Source of the DNA: an uncultured Bacteroidota bacterium
GTDB taxonomy: Bacteria > Bacteroidota > Bacteroidia > Chitinophagales > Chitinophagaceae
DNA: 64,000 bases
Assembly (NCBI GenBank): GCA_903905065.1
Contig: CAIVEW010000068.1
Coordinates: forward strand, 1 to 64,000
Reading direction: 5' to 3'
The stretch's first letter is position 1; every line of letters begins with the position of its first letter. The notes under the pieces were generated by a model, which saw only the letters and a program-made list of their open reading frames with translations, was not told where the DNA came from and made no database searches. The position numbers and the translations under genes are program-made. Shown piece by piece: positions 35,001 to 42,675 of the stretch.

Positions 35001-35434
35001 GTTTTCAGACGCTGGGCACCTCGCTGCGTGGCTATGACCAATATGCACGTGTGGGCAATAATTTCTTTGTGTTCACTACGGAGCTGCGGCTGCCGGTGCT
35101 TACTACGTTCCTGAAAAGACCGATTCAGTCGGCCATCCTGAAGAACCTGCAGGTAGTGGCGTTTTGCGATATGGGTGATGCCTGGAAGGGCTTCCTCCCT
35201 ACAGCCGACAATCTTGCCTCCACTTACAACTATCCTTCATTTGGATCACCCAGCAGCGGGCTCAACAATGTGTTTCTTACACTCACCGTACCTAATAGCA
35301 ATGGGCTTGCTCTAGGCTATGGCGGCGGTCTGCGCACTTCGCTGTTCGGTTATTTTGTGCGCATGGATGCAGCATGGAGTATTGATACGCCCAAAAAGCC
35401 TGTTATTTATTTTGCGCTGGGGACGGATTTTTAA
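32015..35434 (+). CDS. Large TolB-like secreted protein (peptidase-MA-like, beta-propeller, barrel)
   Basis: 1139 residues from ATG 32015, with a signal peptide (AILLLCIAMWSYDAGAQ). The N-terminal part (~25-280: QWKYFDTKHFRVYHY, FPKRFNIILYNSYDEY, LPEWVTDGYIAYLVDG) resembles peptidase-MA-like domains but without an intact HExxH. A WD40/TolB-like propeller follows (~300-620: ISPRGSDICYVVWKDG, PMVAWSNTGYKMALLY, SPQFISGGSRTGILFLSNRP). A low-complexity linker leads to a C-terminal ~420-residue region with barrel-like strands (IPELRLPV-type end, DMGDAW, LGYGGGLRTSLFGYFVRMDAAW). Bacteroidota annotate such proteins as TolB-like; the role is unknown, probably outer-membrane. Confidence 0.75.
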   Translation: MSQRLNHPAPTGILYGTILKAILLLCIAMWSYDAGAQSYTETFGQNRLQYRKFQWKYFDTKHFRVYHYDKAGRQLGRYVAEEAEDDISLIEKKLGGQFPKRFNIILYNSYDEYRQSNVGLKDEAQGIGNAKGGTVNLVGDKLVVYFTGEHNDLQHQIRSGMARVVMERMMFGENFKKMVKNALLLNLPEWVTDGYIAYLVDGWDAKSNSEWKSLLDARPDAGFYALSDQYPELAGKAFWKFVSSQYSNKTVKELLYSMQQKTSLNKATKDKANLGLKVTKAYDSCINFYKGVYAQDALKQETPDSTKGLIALKVPKDNSIIRDIRVSPRGSDICYVVWKDGEFTVYQQKTAKEQDVATLLTGGQKDLTEQTDPTYPMVAWSNTGYKMALLYKKGKTMRLRVYNSLKGRTNDYVIPKNRFDRVLSMAFMTVQDEDRLVFSAIRKSQTDLYMFTFKGSRMTNITDDVWDDVSPQFISGGSRTGILFLSNRPKPNLNVPLGVNELPTGPMNVYFYDTKTERTELLQLTNTRTGHISQPTQYGLDNFAYLDDSNGINNKYVVLFAHDSRNKDSAYSVPITNYSTSILSQQYNLASGDVADVIQEEDRYMVYFHELQMPGVNATVKNLSPTILSAERQEVKSKVGSDNSPLPFVRGKYKAEEEEQPEQPEIKSGNAFQSEFSDTTVAPRKKVKSKPNNIFNASKANSSADSSTLTEITDSAYLNMKPSPYRQSFKPDFFSVKLDNSILFSQYQSIASNGGQYNNPSLGALTTLAMNELMEDQKITAGFQLPINLSSSTYFLQYQNLKHRLDWGILFLRNADKSYKNVGYVDSKGVLVLVQPQLFKSVSNMVEADFSYPLDRVRSIRFHTALRQDKFVEKITDTLSLGYSVPNTVNYTSVSRLEYVFDNTISPVLNISNGTKFKVYGEELYGLNNGNKSCYNLGVDIRHYQKLYKNFILANRLAYAHSDGNSEVEYLTGGVDNWIAPKQAAGAGQPPADNYGFQTLGTSLRGYDQYARVGNNFFVFTTELRLPVLTTFLKRPIQSAILKNLQVVAFCDMGDAWKGFLPTADNLASTYNYPSFGSPSSGLNNVFLTLTVPNSNGLALGYGGGLRTSLFGYFVRMDAAWSIDTPKKPVIYFALGTDF

Positions 35435-35439
35435 AGACA

Positions 35440-36036
35440 ATGTTGCGTTGGATTAAAATGCCTTTATGGTTTACGCCAATGATAAAAGTAAAAATTTTAG
35501 CTGCACTATCTATTTGCCTGTTCTTCAGTCAGTGCGCCGGTATAGCGAACATGGGGGTCGGAGCCGAAAGAAGGAATTATCAAAAGCGGAAAACCGGCGG
35601 AAATGATCCTACCTGCGAGGCGTTAGCAATAAGAACTATCGAATTGTCGAAATTTGATTATCCCGACGTTGCTAAAGTGAGTATCAGAACATTCAAAAAA
35701 AATACCGATTTCAGCGAATTAATAGACTCATTCAACGTTTATAGCCGGGACAAAATATATGATGATGGGTTTCGTAAATTGATCGTACGCAGAAAACATC
35801 ACTTAAATAGTAATGTAGATTTCGAGGTGGTGATACACGATTCTGTCTATAAGATATCAGGCATAAATGTGGTTAAGCTCGAAAAATCATTTGGCAGTAA
35901 GTATTGTGCAATGGGCCCACATTACATAGACGGGAGACGGCAAGCAGGGAGTTTATTTAGAATAACGGATCGCGAGTACTTGAGAAAGCAGCAGCAAAAT
36001 CCGGATCCGACAGAAAGAGGAGAGAATGAACATTAA
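35440..36036 (+). CDS. Putative lipoprotein of unknown function
   Basis: 198 residues. KILAALSICLFFSQCAG is a hydrophobic stretch ending in cysteine, a loose lipobox; one of the internal methionines (MIKVKIL at 35476) would give a better-shaped signal than the first ATG. The rest is a charged alpha/beta domain with no recognised motif (SKFDYPDVAKVSIRTFKK, NVDFEVVIHDSVYKI). It starts 5 bp after the TolB-like gene and is likely co-translated with it. Confidence 0.6.
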   Translation: MLRWIKMPLWFTPMIKVKILAALSICLFFSQCAGIANMGVGAERRNYQKRKTGGNDPTCEALAIRTIELSKFDYPDVAKVSIRTFKKNTDFSELIDSFNVYSRDKIYDDGFRKLIVRRKHHLNSNVDFEVVIHDSVYKISGINVVKLEKSFGSKYCAMGPHYIDGRRQAGSLFRITDREYLRKQQQNPDPTERGENEH

Positions 36037-36068
36037 GCCTGCGTGAAAACTTAGTGTTGGCTAGTAAC

Positions 36069-36233
36069 CTATTTCTTGAACCATTCACTGTATTTTTCCA
36101 TTATTTCGGCATAGGGTATTCCCTTCCCGTCTTCAGATTCTCTCAAAGCTCTTTCTAAAGATTGTTGAACTTCGTGTGGTAGCTCCTCCCACCAATCCCT
36201 TTCCTCTTCAGAGGGTATGCCGGTGGCTGTCAT
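36069..36233 (-). CDS. Small solitary antitoxin-like protein
   Basis: A 54-residue open frame with ATG at 36233 and TAG ending at 36069. It has the pattern of small Bacteroidota addiction-module antitoxins: DWWEELPHEVQQSLERAL followed by an acidic linker and IPYAEIMEKYSEWFKK. Such proteins normally precede a ParE/RelE toxin by a few bases on the same strand. Here the downstream side runs at once into the convergent end of the lipoprotein gene, so no toxin is present. The residue pattern is distinctive, but expression is not shown. Confidence 0.6.
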   Translation of the reverse strand: MTATGIPSEEERDWWEELPHEVQQSLERALRESEDGKGIPYAEIMEKYSEWFKK

Positions 36234-36410
36234 TGTTGTGGTATTTATACGAAATTAAGAAAATTGCTAAGATCAATCATCGCCGGTTAGCTCATTTTGA
36301 AGATATTCCAATCCCATTTTTATCTACCTTTATATCAATATTCACCCCGTATTATAATAAAAATTGTTTCGTAGCGCTGGGTTACTTTTTTCAAAAAACA
36401 GTATTAATAA

Positions 36411-36992
36411 GTGCAAAGTCCGATAAATAGCGAGCAGCAATTACTGGCAGCGTTGGCGACAGGGCAGCGAGGTGCTACGGAACAATTATATCAGCAACAT
36501 TATCATGTTATAAACGGCTGGTTAATTAAGAATGGAGGCTCGGCGGCAGATGCGGCAGATCTTTTCCAGGAGGCGATGGTGGTATTATTTGGCAAGGCGC
36601 AGGATAAAGATTTCCGGCTTACTTGCAGCATAGGCACTTACCTTTTTGCTGTGAGCAAACATTTGTGGTATAAAAAACTGCAAAAACAGCATAAGGAGCC
36701 GGTGTATATACTGGATAATGAGGGGTCGGATGACGAAGATGCAGGCGTGGGCTATGAAGACGATGTAAATGTGCATGAAGAACGGGAAGCGCACTACGAG
36801 CAACTGGATAGTGCGCTGGACCAGGTAGGCGAGCCCTGCAGGTCGATTTTGAAGGCATACTATCATCATGATAAAAGCATGCAGGAGATAGCGGCAGACT
36901 TTGGGTACACCAACCCAGACAATGCCAAAACACAGAAATACAAGTGTCTCGCAAGGCTTCGTAAACTGTTTTACACCATGCAGGCGAAATAA
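36411..36992 (+). CDS. ECF-family RNA polymerase sigma factor
   Basis: 193 residues, GTG start at 36411 (no ATG precedes region 2). Region 2: EQLYQQHYHVINGWLIKNGGSAADAADLFQEAMVVLFGKA and IGTYLFAVSKHLWYKKLQK. A Glu/Asp-rich linker (EGSDDEDAGVGYEDD) joins region 4: LDQVGEPCRSILKAYYHHDKSMQEIAADFGYTNPDNAKTQKYKCLARLRKLF. The NPDNAKTQKYKCLARLR end is typical of Bacteroidota ECF factors paired with large anti-sigma proteins. The next gene, 57 bp downstream, is the apparent anti-sigma/protease fusion. Confidence 0.9.
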   Translation: MQSPINSEQQLLAALATGQRGATEQLYQQHYHVINGWLIKNGGSAADAADLFQEAMVVLFGKAQDKDFRLTCSIGTYLFAVSKHLWYKKLQKQHKEPVYILDNEGSDDEDAGVGYEDDVNVHEEREAHYEQLDSALDQVGEPCRSILKAYYHHDKSMQEIAADFGYTNPDNAKTQKYKCLARLRKLFYTMQAK

Positions 36993-37049
36993 TGAGCGTC
37001 GGAAATGAAGAGTTTTTGAATTTTTACTTTTTAATTTTGAATTTGTAAC

Positions 37050-38147
37050 ATGTCTCCATATAAAAATACCTGGGAACTTGCAGAAGCATTCATAGCTGGT
37101 TCGCTATCACAGGGTGAAGTCACCGAGTTGAATGGCCGTCTGGCGTCTGATATTGAATTCGCAAATGAATTTAATGAAGCCGCTAATCTTATCCGTTCCA
37201 TGGAAGGCAACGGCAAGCAAAAGCGTTTCCGCTCCATGCTGCGCGATATCCACGAAAAACAAACTGCGGGCAAGGTGATAAAGAAAGGGCTGAATATTGT
37301 GTTGCCGGCTCATTTCTGGCGTACCGCGGCTGTTGCAGCCACTGTAGCTATACTTACCTCTACCATTACCATATGGAGCTTGAAACCATCGCTGAATAAA
37401 AGCGAATCGCAGTACAACAACATAAGCCGCGAGGTAAAGGATATTAAGAAAGTGCAGGCGCAGCAGCAGGCTACCCAAAACCAGCTGATACAAAAAGTAA
37501 ATAAGAACATACCTGCCCCGCCGCCATCTGATGTAAAGTATACTGGTACCGGCTTCGCGCTTACCAATGATGGTTATTTTGTAACCGCCTACCACGTGAT
37601 CAGCGATGAGGACTCGGTATATATACAAGACCACAACGGGGAGTATTACAAAGCGTTCCTTGTAAACTTTAATGCGGAGGCCGATGTGGCAATACTGAAG
37701 GTGGAGAAGAAGAATTTTCACTTTGGCAAAGGAGATGTGCCTTATACGTTTGCCAGCAGCAAAGCCGGGCTGGGATCACAAATATATACTGTTGGCTATC
37801 CTAAGGACGACATGGTGTATAGTGAAGGCTACATCAGTGCTAAGAACGGATTCCAGGGCAATGATCTGCAGTATACGTTGTCGCTGCCCGCTGGTCATGG
37901 CCAGAGCGGATCTCCGGTGATAGATGGCAAGGGCAACCTGCTGGGCCTGCTTACAGCAGTAGGCAGCCAGGGCGAAGCCAACACTTATGCGGTCAGCTCA
38001 AAGGCGCTGCTGGAACTACTGCACACTATTCCTAACGCAAACAGCCTGCACCTGCCAAGGGCCAACAAGCTGGGCCATATGAGCCGCGAAAGCCAGATAG
38101 AGAAAATGCAGCCTTATACCTTCTCGGTGAAGGTATATAAGAAGTAG
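37050..38147 (+). CDS. Anti-sigma-like domain fused to trypsin-like serine protease
   Basis: 365 residues in three parts. Residues 1-85 are cytoplasmic and look like Bacteroidota anti-sigma N-termini (ELAEAFIAGSLSQGEVTELNGR, FANEFNEAANLI). A membrane helix follows at about 91-110, then a coiled coil (~118-150). The periplasmic part (~160-345) is a trypsin/DegP-like peptidase: TGTGFALTNDGYFVTAYHV with H182, EADVAILKV with D212, and GHGQSGSPVIDGKGNLLGLL with S286. There is no PDZ domain. With the ECF sigma gene just upstream, a sensor-protease that holds and releases the sigma factor is plausible (inference). Confidence 0.82.
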   Translation: MSPYKNTWELAEAFIAGSLSQGEVTELNGRLASDIEFANEFNEAANLIRSMEGNGKQKRFRSMLRDIHEKQTAGKVIKKGLNIVLPAHFWRTAAVAATVAILTSTITIWSLKPSLNKSESQYNNISREVKDIKKVQAQQQATQNQLIQKVNKNIPAPPPSDVKYTGTGFALTNDGYFVTAYHVISDEDSVYIQDHNGEYYKAFLVNFNAEADVAILKVEKKNFHFGKGDVPYTFASSKAGLGSQIYTVGYPKDDMVYSEGYISAKNGFQGNDLQYTLSLPAGHGQSGSPVIDGKGNLLGLLTAVGSQGEANTYAVSSKALLELLHTIPNANSLHLPRANKLGHMSRESQIEKMQPYTFSVKVYKK

Positions 38148-38154
38148 CCCCAAA

Positions 38155-38175
38155 CCCTGCCAACCGGCAGGCGGG
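38155..38175. repeat. Short CCTGCC/GGCAGG palindrome, variant
   Basis: CCTGCCAACCGGCAGGCGGG, 8 bp after the stop of the protease gene. It belongs to the family at 2315, 2664, 7792, 12786 and 61102 and may double as a 3'-end structure. Confidence 0.6.
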
Positions 38176-38276
38176 CCCTGAAGTGGCTTCCCCCTCATTG
38201 GACGCTGGCAACAGGAACAGGGGACTTATAGCCCTTTTTAACTTATTAACCTATCAACTTATTACCTCATTAGCCC

Positions 38277-38284
38277 TACCTTTG
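38277..38284 (+). promoter_or_regulatory. Putative -7 element of tatC
   Basis: TACCTTTG, exact TAnnTTTG match, 19 bp before the TTG start at 38303 and 73 bp before the alternative ATG at 38357. Confidence 0.5.
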
Positions 38285-38302
38285 CACCCCTAATACAGTG
38301 TT

Positions 38303-39154
38303 TTGAGTATCCTTAAAAACTTTCTGAGCAAAAGGAGTAGTAACCCGCAGGCCGAAATGAACTTTCTGGACCATGTGGAAGACCTGCGCTGGCATATTAT
38401 CCGGTCGGCCATTGCCATCCTCATCGGTGCCATCATTATTTTCTGCAAAGTGGAGTGGATATTCGATAAGGTGATCTTGGGCCCGGCGCACAGTGATTTT
38501 ATCTCCTACAAATGGTTTTGTGCGCTTGGCCGGTTTCTGCACTATAACGATTTTTGCCTGGGCGAGATAAAAATGGATTTTCAGAACACTGCCGTTACCG
38601 GCCAGTTTATGATGAGCCTTTCTGTTTCGCTGATGCTCGGCTTTATCATCGCCTTCCCCTATGTGCTATGGCAGCTTTGGAAGTTCATAAAGCCGGCCCT
38701 GAAGCCAGATGAGATAAAAATGGCGCGGGGCATCGTGTTCTGGTGTTCACTGTTATTTTTCACCGGGGTGCTCTTTTCTTACTTCATCGTTGCCCCATAT
38801 ACCATCAATTTCTTTGGCAATTACCAGCTCAGCGCCAAAGTGAAGAACATCATTACCCTCGACAATTACTATGATACCATGAGCAATATGATACTGGCGC
38901 TGGGTATCGTATTTGAGTTGCCTATATTGGTGTACTTCCTTTCCAGGATAGGCATACTCACTCCGGAATTTTTGCGGGAAAAACGCAGGTACGCCATCGT
39001 GATCCTGTTCATACTTGCAGAGATCATTACCCCGCCCGACCTTTTTAGTTGCCTGCTTGTTTTTATACCTTTGTATATTCTGTTTGAGGTATCTGTGAGC
39101 ATCAGTGGCCGCGTGGTAAGGGCAAAAAGAAAACGAGACGCTTTAAAAGACTAA
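38303..39154 (+). CDS. tatC: Twin-arginine translocase subunit TatC
   Basis: 283 residues with six hydrophobic segments. The family start MNFLDHVEDLRWHIIRS (from residue 19) is preceded by an 18-residue Ser/Lys-rich leader, so the real start could be the ATG at 38357. FPYVLWQLWKFIKPALKPDEIKMARG gives the conserved P-x-x-x-Y-x-x-W and the cytoplasmic loop; ASMILALGIVFELPILVYFLSRIGI-type helix 5 and ILFILAEIITPPDLFS follow. TatC binds the RR signal of folded Tat substrates. TatA/B is not linked here. It overlaps nothing and precedes rpiB by 4 bp. Confidence 0.95.
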   Translation: MSILKNFLSKRSSNPQAEMNFLDHVEDLRWHIIRSAIAILIGAIIIFCKVEWIFDKVILGPAHSDFISYKWFCALGRFLHYNDFCLGEIKMDFQNTAVTGQFMMSLSVSLMLGFIIAFPYVLWQLWKFIKPALKPDEIKMARGIVFWCSLLFFTGVLFSYFIVAPYTINFFGNYQLSAKVKNIITLDNYYDTMSNMILALGIVFELPILVYFLSRIGILTPEFLREKRRYAIVILFILAEIITPPDLFSCLLVFIPLYILFEVSVSISGRVVRAKRKRDALKD

Positions 39155-39158
39155 TAGT

Positions 39159-39605
39159 ATGAATGCTACTTTCGATAAGAGCCTGCCATTGGCAATTGGC
39201 GCAGACCATGCCGGTTATGAGTATAAAGAAGAGATCAAAAAAATGCTGGTAGCTGAAGGCTGGCAGGTAGCTGATAAAGGTACCTACAGCCTGGATAGTG
39301 TTGATTATCCTGACTACGCCCATCCTGTAGCGACGATGGTGACGGATGGGCTTGCTACTGCTGGCATACTGGTGTGCGGCAGCGGCAATGGCGTGTGTAT
39401 GAGCGCAAACAAGCATGTAGGCATTCGTGCCGCAGTTTGCTGGAATGAAGAGATCGCGTCACTGGCGCGCCAGCATAACAATGCCAATGTTATTTGTATT
39501 CCAGCACGTTTCGTTTCCCTAGAAAAGGCGGAGGCGATGACCAAAGACTTCCTAGTGACGCCGTTTGAAGGCGGCAGGCATGAACGGAGAGTGGAGAAAA
39601 TATAA
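39159..39605 (+). CDS. rpiB: Ribose 5-phosphate isomerase B
   Basis: 148 residues of the LacAB/RpiB fold: LAIGADHAGYEYKEEIKKML at the N-terminus, VDYPDYAHPVA, then ILVCGSGNGVCMSANKHVGIRAA with catalytic C73, and ARQHNNANVICIPARFVS. It interconverts ribose and ribulose 5-phosphate in the non-oxidative pentose phosphate pathway. The N-terminal MNATFDKSLP is a short extension. Together with tatC it forms a two-gene unit with a 4-bp gap. Confidence 0.95.
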   Translation: MNATFDKSLPLAIGADHAGYEYKEEIKKMLVAEGWQVADKGTYSLDSVDYPDYAHPVATMVTDGLATAGILVCGSGNGVCMSANKHVGIRAAVCWNEEIASLARQHNNANVICIPARFVSLEKAEAMTKDFLVTPFEGGRHERRVEKI

Positions 39606-39657
39606 TTCGATAATTCGGGAATTCGACAATTAAAATGCCCTTTCGGATCGAATAGGC

Positions 39658-40497
39658 CTACATCGGAATATCAATTCTGATTTGCTTCGAGAACAATTTG
39701 CCGTTGGCGTCCTTGCCATCTATTTTCCACATTACGGAGCGGAGCATGATATAGAGAGGCTTCTGGTTTACGGCACGCAGATGATGCACACTGCTTTCCC
39801 ATTCCTGCACTTTCCTGTGGCTGAAGCGGCGGCGCTTTGCAGCCTTGTCCACGGCGCTGCGTATGGCATTCCCATTTACGTGTGGATATTCCAATGACTT
39901 CGTATCAAGATCTGTTATTTTGTACTGACCGTTGCTTCCTTTTACTGTTTCCCAGTCCGTAGTTACCGAGAGCGTTTCGATGGGCAGCGTGCCCAACTCA
40001 TTTTTTAGCACCACCACCGACTGATAGCGTTGTGATACTTTAGTTACGTTACCGGTCACTCTTAGCGTATTGCCATTTATTTCTCCACTCGTGAAGCTGT
40101 AAACAGCACCATTGGCTTTTTCCAGGTTTGGTTTTCCAGCAAGTTTGGCATTAAGGCCGGGAATGAGGATCGATACATCTTTGAATTCAGCCTTTAGACC
40201 GGCAATATTAGGCAGCGTCTTTGCCGGTTGCGCTGTTGTTGAGGGTGCTATGGCAGCCGTTTTTTTGCTGGTGTCAGCTGCGGGCGGCTTATTTACGGCG
40301 GTATCTTTATTTTCAGGTGCCGGGATCACCGGCTGCAAATCGGTTACGAGGTCTTTCAGCTTTTGAGGGTCTGTCTCCGTAACTATGGTTGATGAATCGC
40401 CAAGGACTATCGGCCCGTGGTTTTGCGGGGGCATATTCTTACAGGAAAACAAAAGTGAGCCCGTAATCAAAGCAAAATATAACAACCGTTTATCCAT
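39658..40497 (-). CDS. Putative lipoprotein of unknown function
   Basis: 279 residues from ATG 40497. MDKRLLYFALITGSLLFSCKN is a lipoprotein signal with cysteine at +1 and the usual charged residue soon after. A Thr/Ala/Pro-rich linker (~55-110) leads to a beta-rich C-terminal domain: YSFTSGEINGNTLRVTGNVTKV and VMWKIDGKDANGKLFSKQIRIDIPM. The C-terminal part does not match any family I recognise. It is likely an outer-membrane lipoprotein. It is isolated between rpiB and the E1 gene. Confidence 0.65.
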   Translation of the reverse strand: MDKRLLYFALITGSLLFSCKNMPPQNHGPIVLGDSSTIVTETDPQKLKDLVTDLQPVIPAPENKDTAVNKPPAADTSKKTAAIAPSTTAQPAKTLPNIAGLKAEFKDVSILIPGLNAKLAGKPNLEKANGAVYSFTSGEINGNTLRVTGNVTKVSQRYQSVVVLKNELGTLPIETLSVTTDWETVKGSNGQYKITDLDTKSLEYPHVNGNAIRSAVDKAAKRRRFSHRKVQEWESSVHHLRAVNQKPLYIMLRSVMWKIDGKDANGKLFSKQIRIDIPM

Positions 40498-40587
40498 ACA
40501 AACCGTGTTTCGCCCGCTAATGTACCCTATAAAAAGGCAAAATTCAAAAGTCGCTGGCCAAAATGCCATTTGATGCCGCAAAGTGCA

Positions 40588-42564
40588 TCAGTATGACATC
40601 AGTTTTTGTACACAGGCGTCCAGCCTGCTGCTGGCCATAAAATTCTGTTCCAGTGGTATAGCAAAGGGTATAGGCGTATCCAGCCCTGCGCAACGCACGA
40701 TGGGTGCGTCGAGGTTTTCAAAGCAGTTCTCCGAGATCCATGCGGCCAGTTCGCCGCCAATGCCGCCTATAAGGGTATCCTCGTGCAGTAAAAGTACCTT
40801 ACCCGTGCGCAACACTGCCGCGCGGATAGCCGCGTAATCCAATGGCAACAATGTGCGAAGGTCCAGTATGTCGAAGGATACACCCGGGTGCTTTTCTGCA
40901 TAAGCCATAGCCCAATGCACGCCCATGCCATAAGTAATGATACTGATATCGCTTCCCTCACGTACTGTCCTTGCTTTGCCTATTTCTATGCTGTAGTACT
41001 CATCCGGCACATTGCCGCTGATACTGCGGTAGAGTGCTTTATGCTCAAAGTACATTACCGGGTTGGGGTCTTCGATGGCTGCTATCAATAGACCCTTTGC
41101 ATCCTCGGGCGTAGATGGATAGACCACCTTAAGCCCTGGCGTATGCACAAACCAGGCCTCGTTGCTTTGTGAGTGGAATGGGCCGGCGCCTACTCCGCCG
41201 CCCGTGGGCATGCGTATCACCACGTCTGCATTCTGTCCCCAACGATAGTGGATCTTTGCCAGGTTATTGATGATCTGGTTAAAGCCCACCGTGGCAAAAT
41301 CAGCGAATTGCATTTCCATCATCGACTTAAACCCTTTGATAGACAAACCTAATGCAGCCCCAACGATAGCACTCTCGCAGAGCGGTGTATTACGAACACG
41401 TTCTTTGCCAAACTGGGCCACGAACCCTTCTGTGACTTTGAAGGCGCCGCCATACTCCGCAATATCCTGGCCCATAAGAACGAGGTTGGGGTAGTGTTCC
41501 ATACTTTGTTTTAGTCCCTCACTTATTGCCTGTATGAATTTCTTTTCTGTGCCAGACGATACAGGTTTTCGTGTGGAGACTGCCAGCGGTGCGTAAACGT
41601 CTGCGACTTCCTCATTAGTATTCGCCACCACTTGCGGAGCTGCGAAGCCGGTTGCTATTCCATCTTCAATTTCCTTCTGGATCCTGGCTCGTAAGGTTTC
41701 TATTTTTTTATCGTCAAGCAAATTTTCCGACCTCAGGTAATCTTCGTAGTTCTGCACCGGGTCTTTTTTGCCCCATTCTTCAAAAAGCTCCTTGGGCACG
41801 TATTTAACTCCACTGGCCTCCTCATGCCCGCGCATGCGGAAGGTCATACATTCGACAAGGATCGGTTTTTGCTCCGTGATGCAGTACAGCCGGGCCTTTG
41901 TGATCTCCTTATATACTTCGAGGATATTATTGCCATCAATTGTGATGCCCTTCATGCCGTAGCCAATTGCTTTATCGGCAAGCTGCTTGCAGATAAACTG
42001 CTCGTCGCTGGGTGTACTGAGGCCATAGCCATTGTTTTCTATTATGAAGATGACCGGCAGTCCCCACACAGCAGCTACGTTGAGCGCTTCATGAAAGTCT
42101 CCTTCACTCGTGCCGCCGTCGCCGCTGAAGGCCAGCGACACCTTTTTCTCTTTTTTCAGTTTATGCGCGAGTGCCACGCCATCGGCAATAGCCAATTGCG
42201 GGCCCAGGTGAGAGATCATGCCGCAGATATGGTACTCATTAGCGCCAAAATGGAAAGAACGCTCACGACCCTTGCTAAATCCTTCTTTACTGCCCTGCCA
42301 CTGCATGAACAGTTTATCAAACGGCATTTTTCTGGTAGTGAATACGCCTAAGTTGCGGTGCATGGGCATAATGTACTCGTCGCTGTCCAGTGCCAGTGTA
42401 GCGCCTACTGCTATAGCTTCCTGCCCTATACCGCTAAACCACTTGCTTATCTTACCTTGACGCAGCAGCACCAGCATCTTTTCTTCGATCATCCTGGGGC
42501 GCAGCAACTCTTTGTACATTTCAATGAGCTCTATATCAGAAAGGTTTTTGCGGTCGAATTGCAT
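40588..42564 (-). CDS. Fused alpha-beta E1 component of a 2-oxoacid dehydrogenase (branched-chain type)
   Basis: 658 residues joining both E1 subunits. The alpha half (1-~310) holds the ThDP motif, GDGGTSEGDFHEALN at 148-162 through ENN at 176-178. A short charged linker (~310-330) joins the beta half, with LMGQDIAEYGGAFKVTEG, NTPLCESAIVGAALGLSIKG and MEMQFADF. The order and motifs fit branched-chain 2-oxoacid dehydrogenase (BkdA-BkdB) more than pyruvate dehydrogenase. The enzyme decarboxylates the 2-oxoacid and loads acyl on E2 lipoate; E2 and E3 are not in the window. Confidence 0.93.
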   Translation of the reverse strand: MQFDRKNLSDIELIEMYKELLRPRMIEEKMLVLLRQGKISKWFSGIGQEAIAVGATLALDSDEYIMPMHRNLGVFTTRKMPFDKLFMQWQGSKEGFSKGRERSFHFGANEYHICGMISHLGPQLAIADGVALAHKLKKEKKVSLAFSGDGGTSEGDFHEALNVAAVWGLPVIFIIENNGYGLSTPSDEQFICKQLADKAIGYGMKGITIDGNNILEVYKEITKARLYCITEQKPILVECMTFRMRGHEEASGVKYVPKELFEEWGKKDPVQNYEDYLRSENLLDDKKIETLRARIQKEIEDGIATGFAAPQVVANTNEEVADVYAPLAVSTRKPVSSGTEKKFIQAISEGLKQSMEHYPNLVLMGQDIAEYGGAFKVTEGFVAQFGKERVRNTPLCESAIVGAALGLSIKGFKSMMEMQFADFATVGFNQIINNLAKIHYRWGQNADVVIRMPTGGGVGAGPFHSQSNEAWFVHTPGLKVVYPSTPEDAKGLLIAAIEDPNPVMYFEHKALYRSISGNVPDEYYSIEIGKARTVREGSDISIITYGMGVHWAMAYAEKHPGVSFDILDLRTLLPLDYAAIRAAVLRTGKVLLLHEDTLIGGIGGELAAWISENCFENLDAPIVRCAGLDTPIPFAIPLEQNFMASSRLDACVQKLMSY

Positions 42565-42580
42565 AATGTGTATTTGGTGG

Positions 42581-42588
42581 CAAAAGTA
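42581..42588 (-). promoter_or_regulatory. Putative -7 element of the E1 gene
   Basis: TACTTTTG on the minus strand, exact TAnnTTTG match, 17 bp before the ATG at 42564. Confidence 0.5.
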
Positions 42589-42662
42589 ATACCAATAACA
42601 TAAAAAATGGCGAACGTATTAAAATCAAACTATTTGAAAACAATACCACATTTATTATCGCC

Positions 42663-42670
42663 TACCTTTG
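42663..42670 (+). promoter_or_regulatory. Putative -7 element at the hemW start
   Basis: TACCTTTG, exact TAnnTTTG match, only 6 bp before the ATG at 42676, so transcription might begin at or next to the start codon. Confidence 0.4.
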
Positions 42671-42675
42671 CCGTA

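Noticed and set aside
36176-36430. 84-codon plus-strand frame
   Set aside because: It overlaps the antitoxin-like frame on the opposite strand and runs into the sigma factor start; the composition gives no support.
42607-42675. N-terminal extension of HemW from the ATG at 42607
   Set aside because: The added 23 residues do not resemble HemW and lie upstream of an exact -7 promoter box directly before the ATG at 42676.
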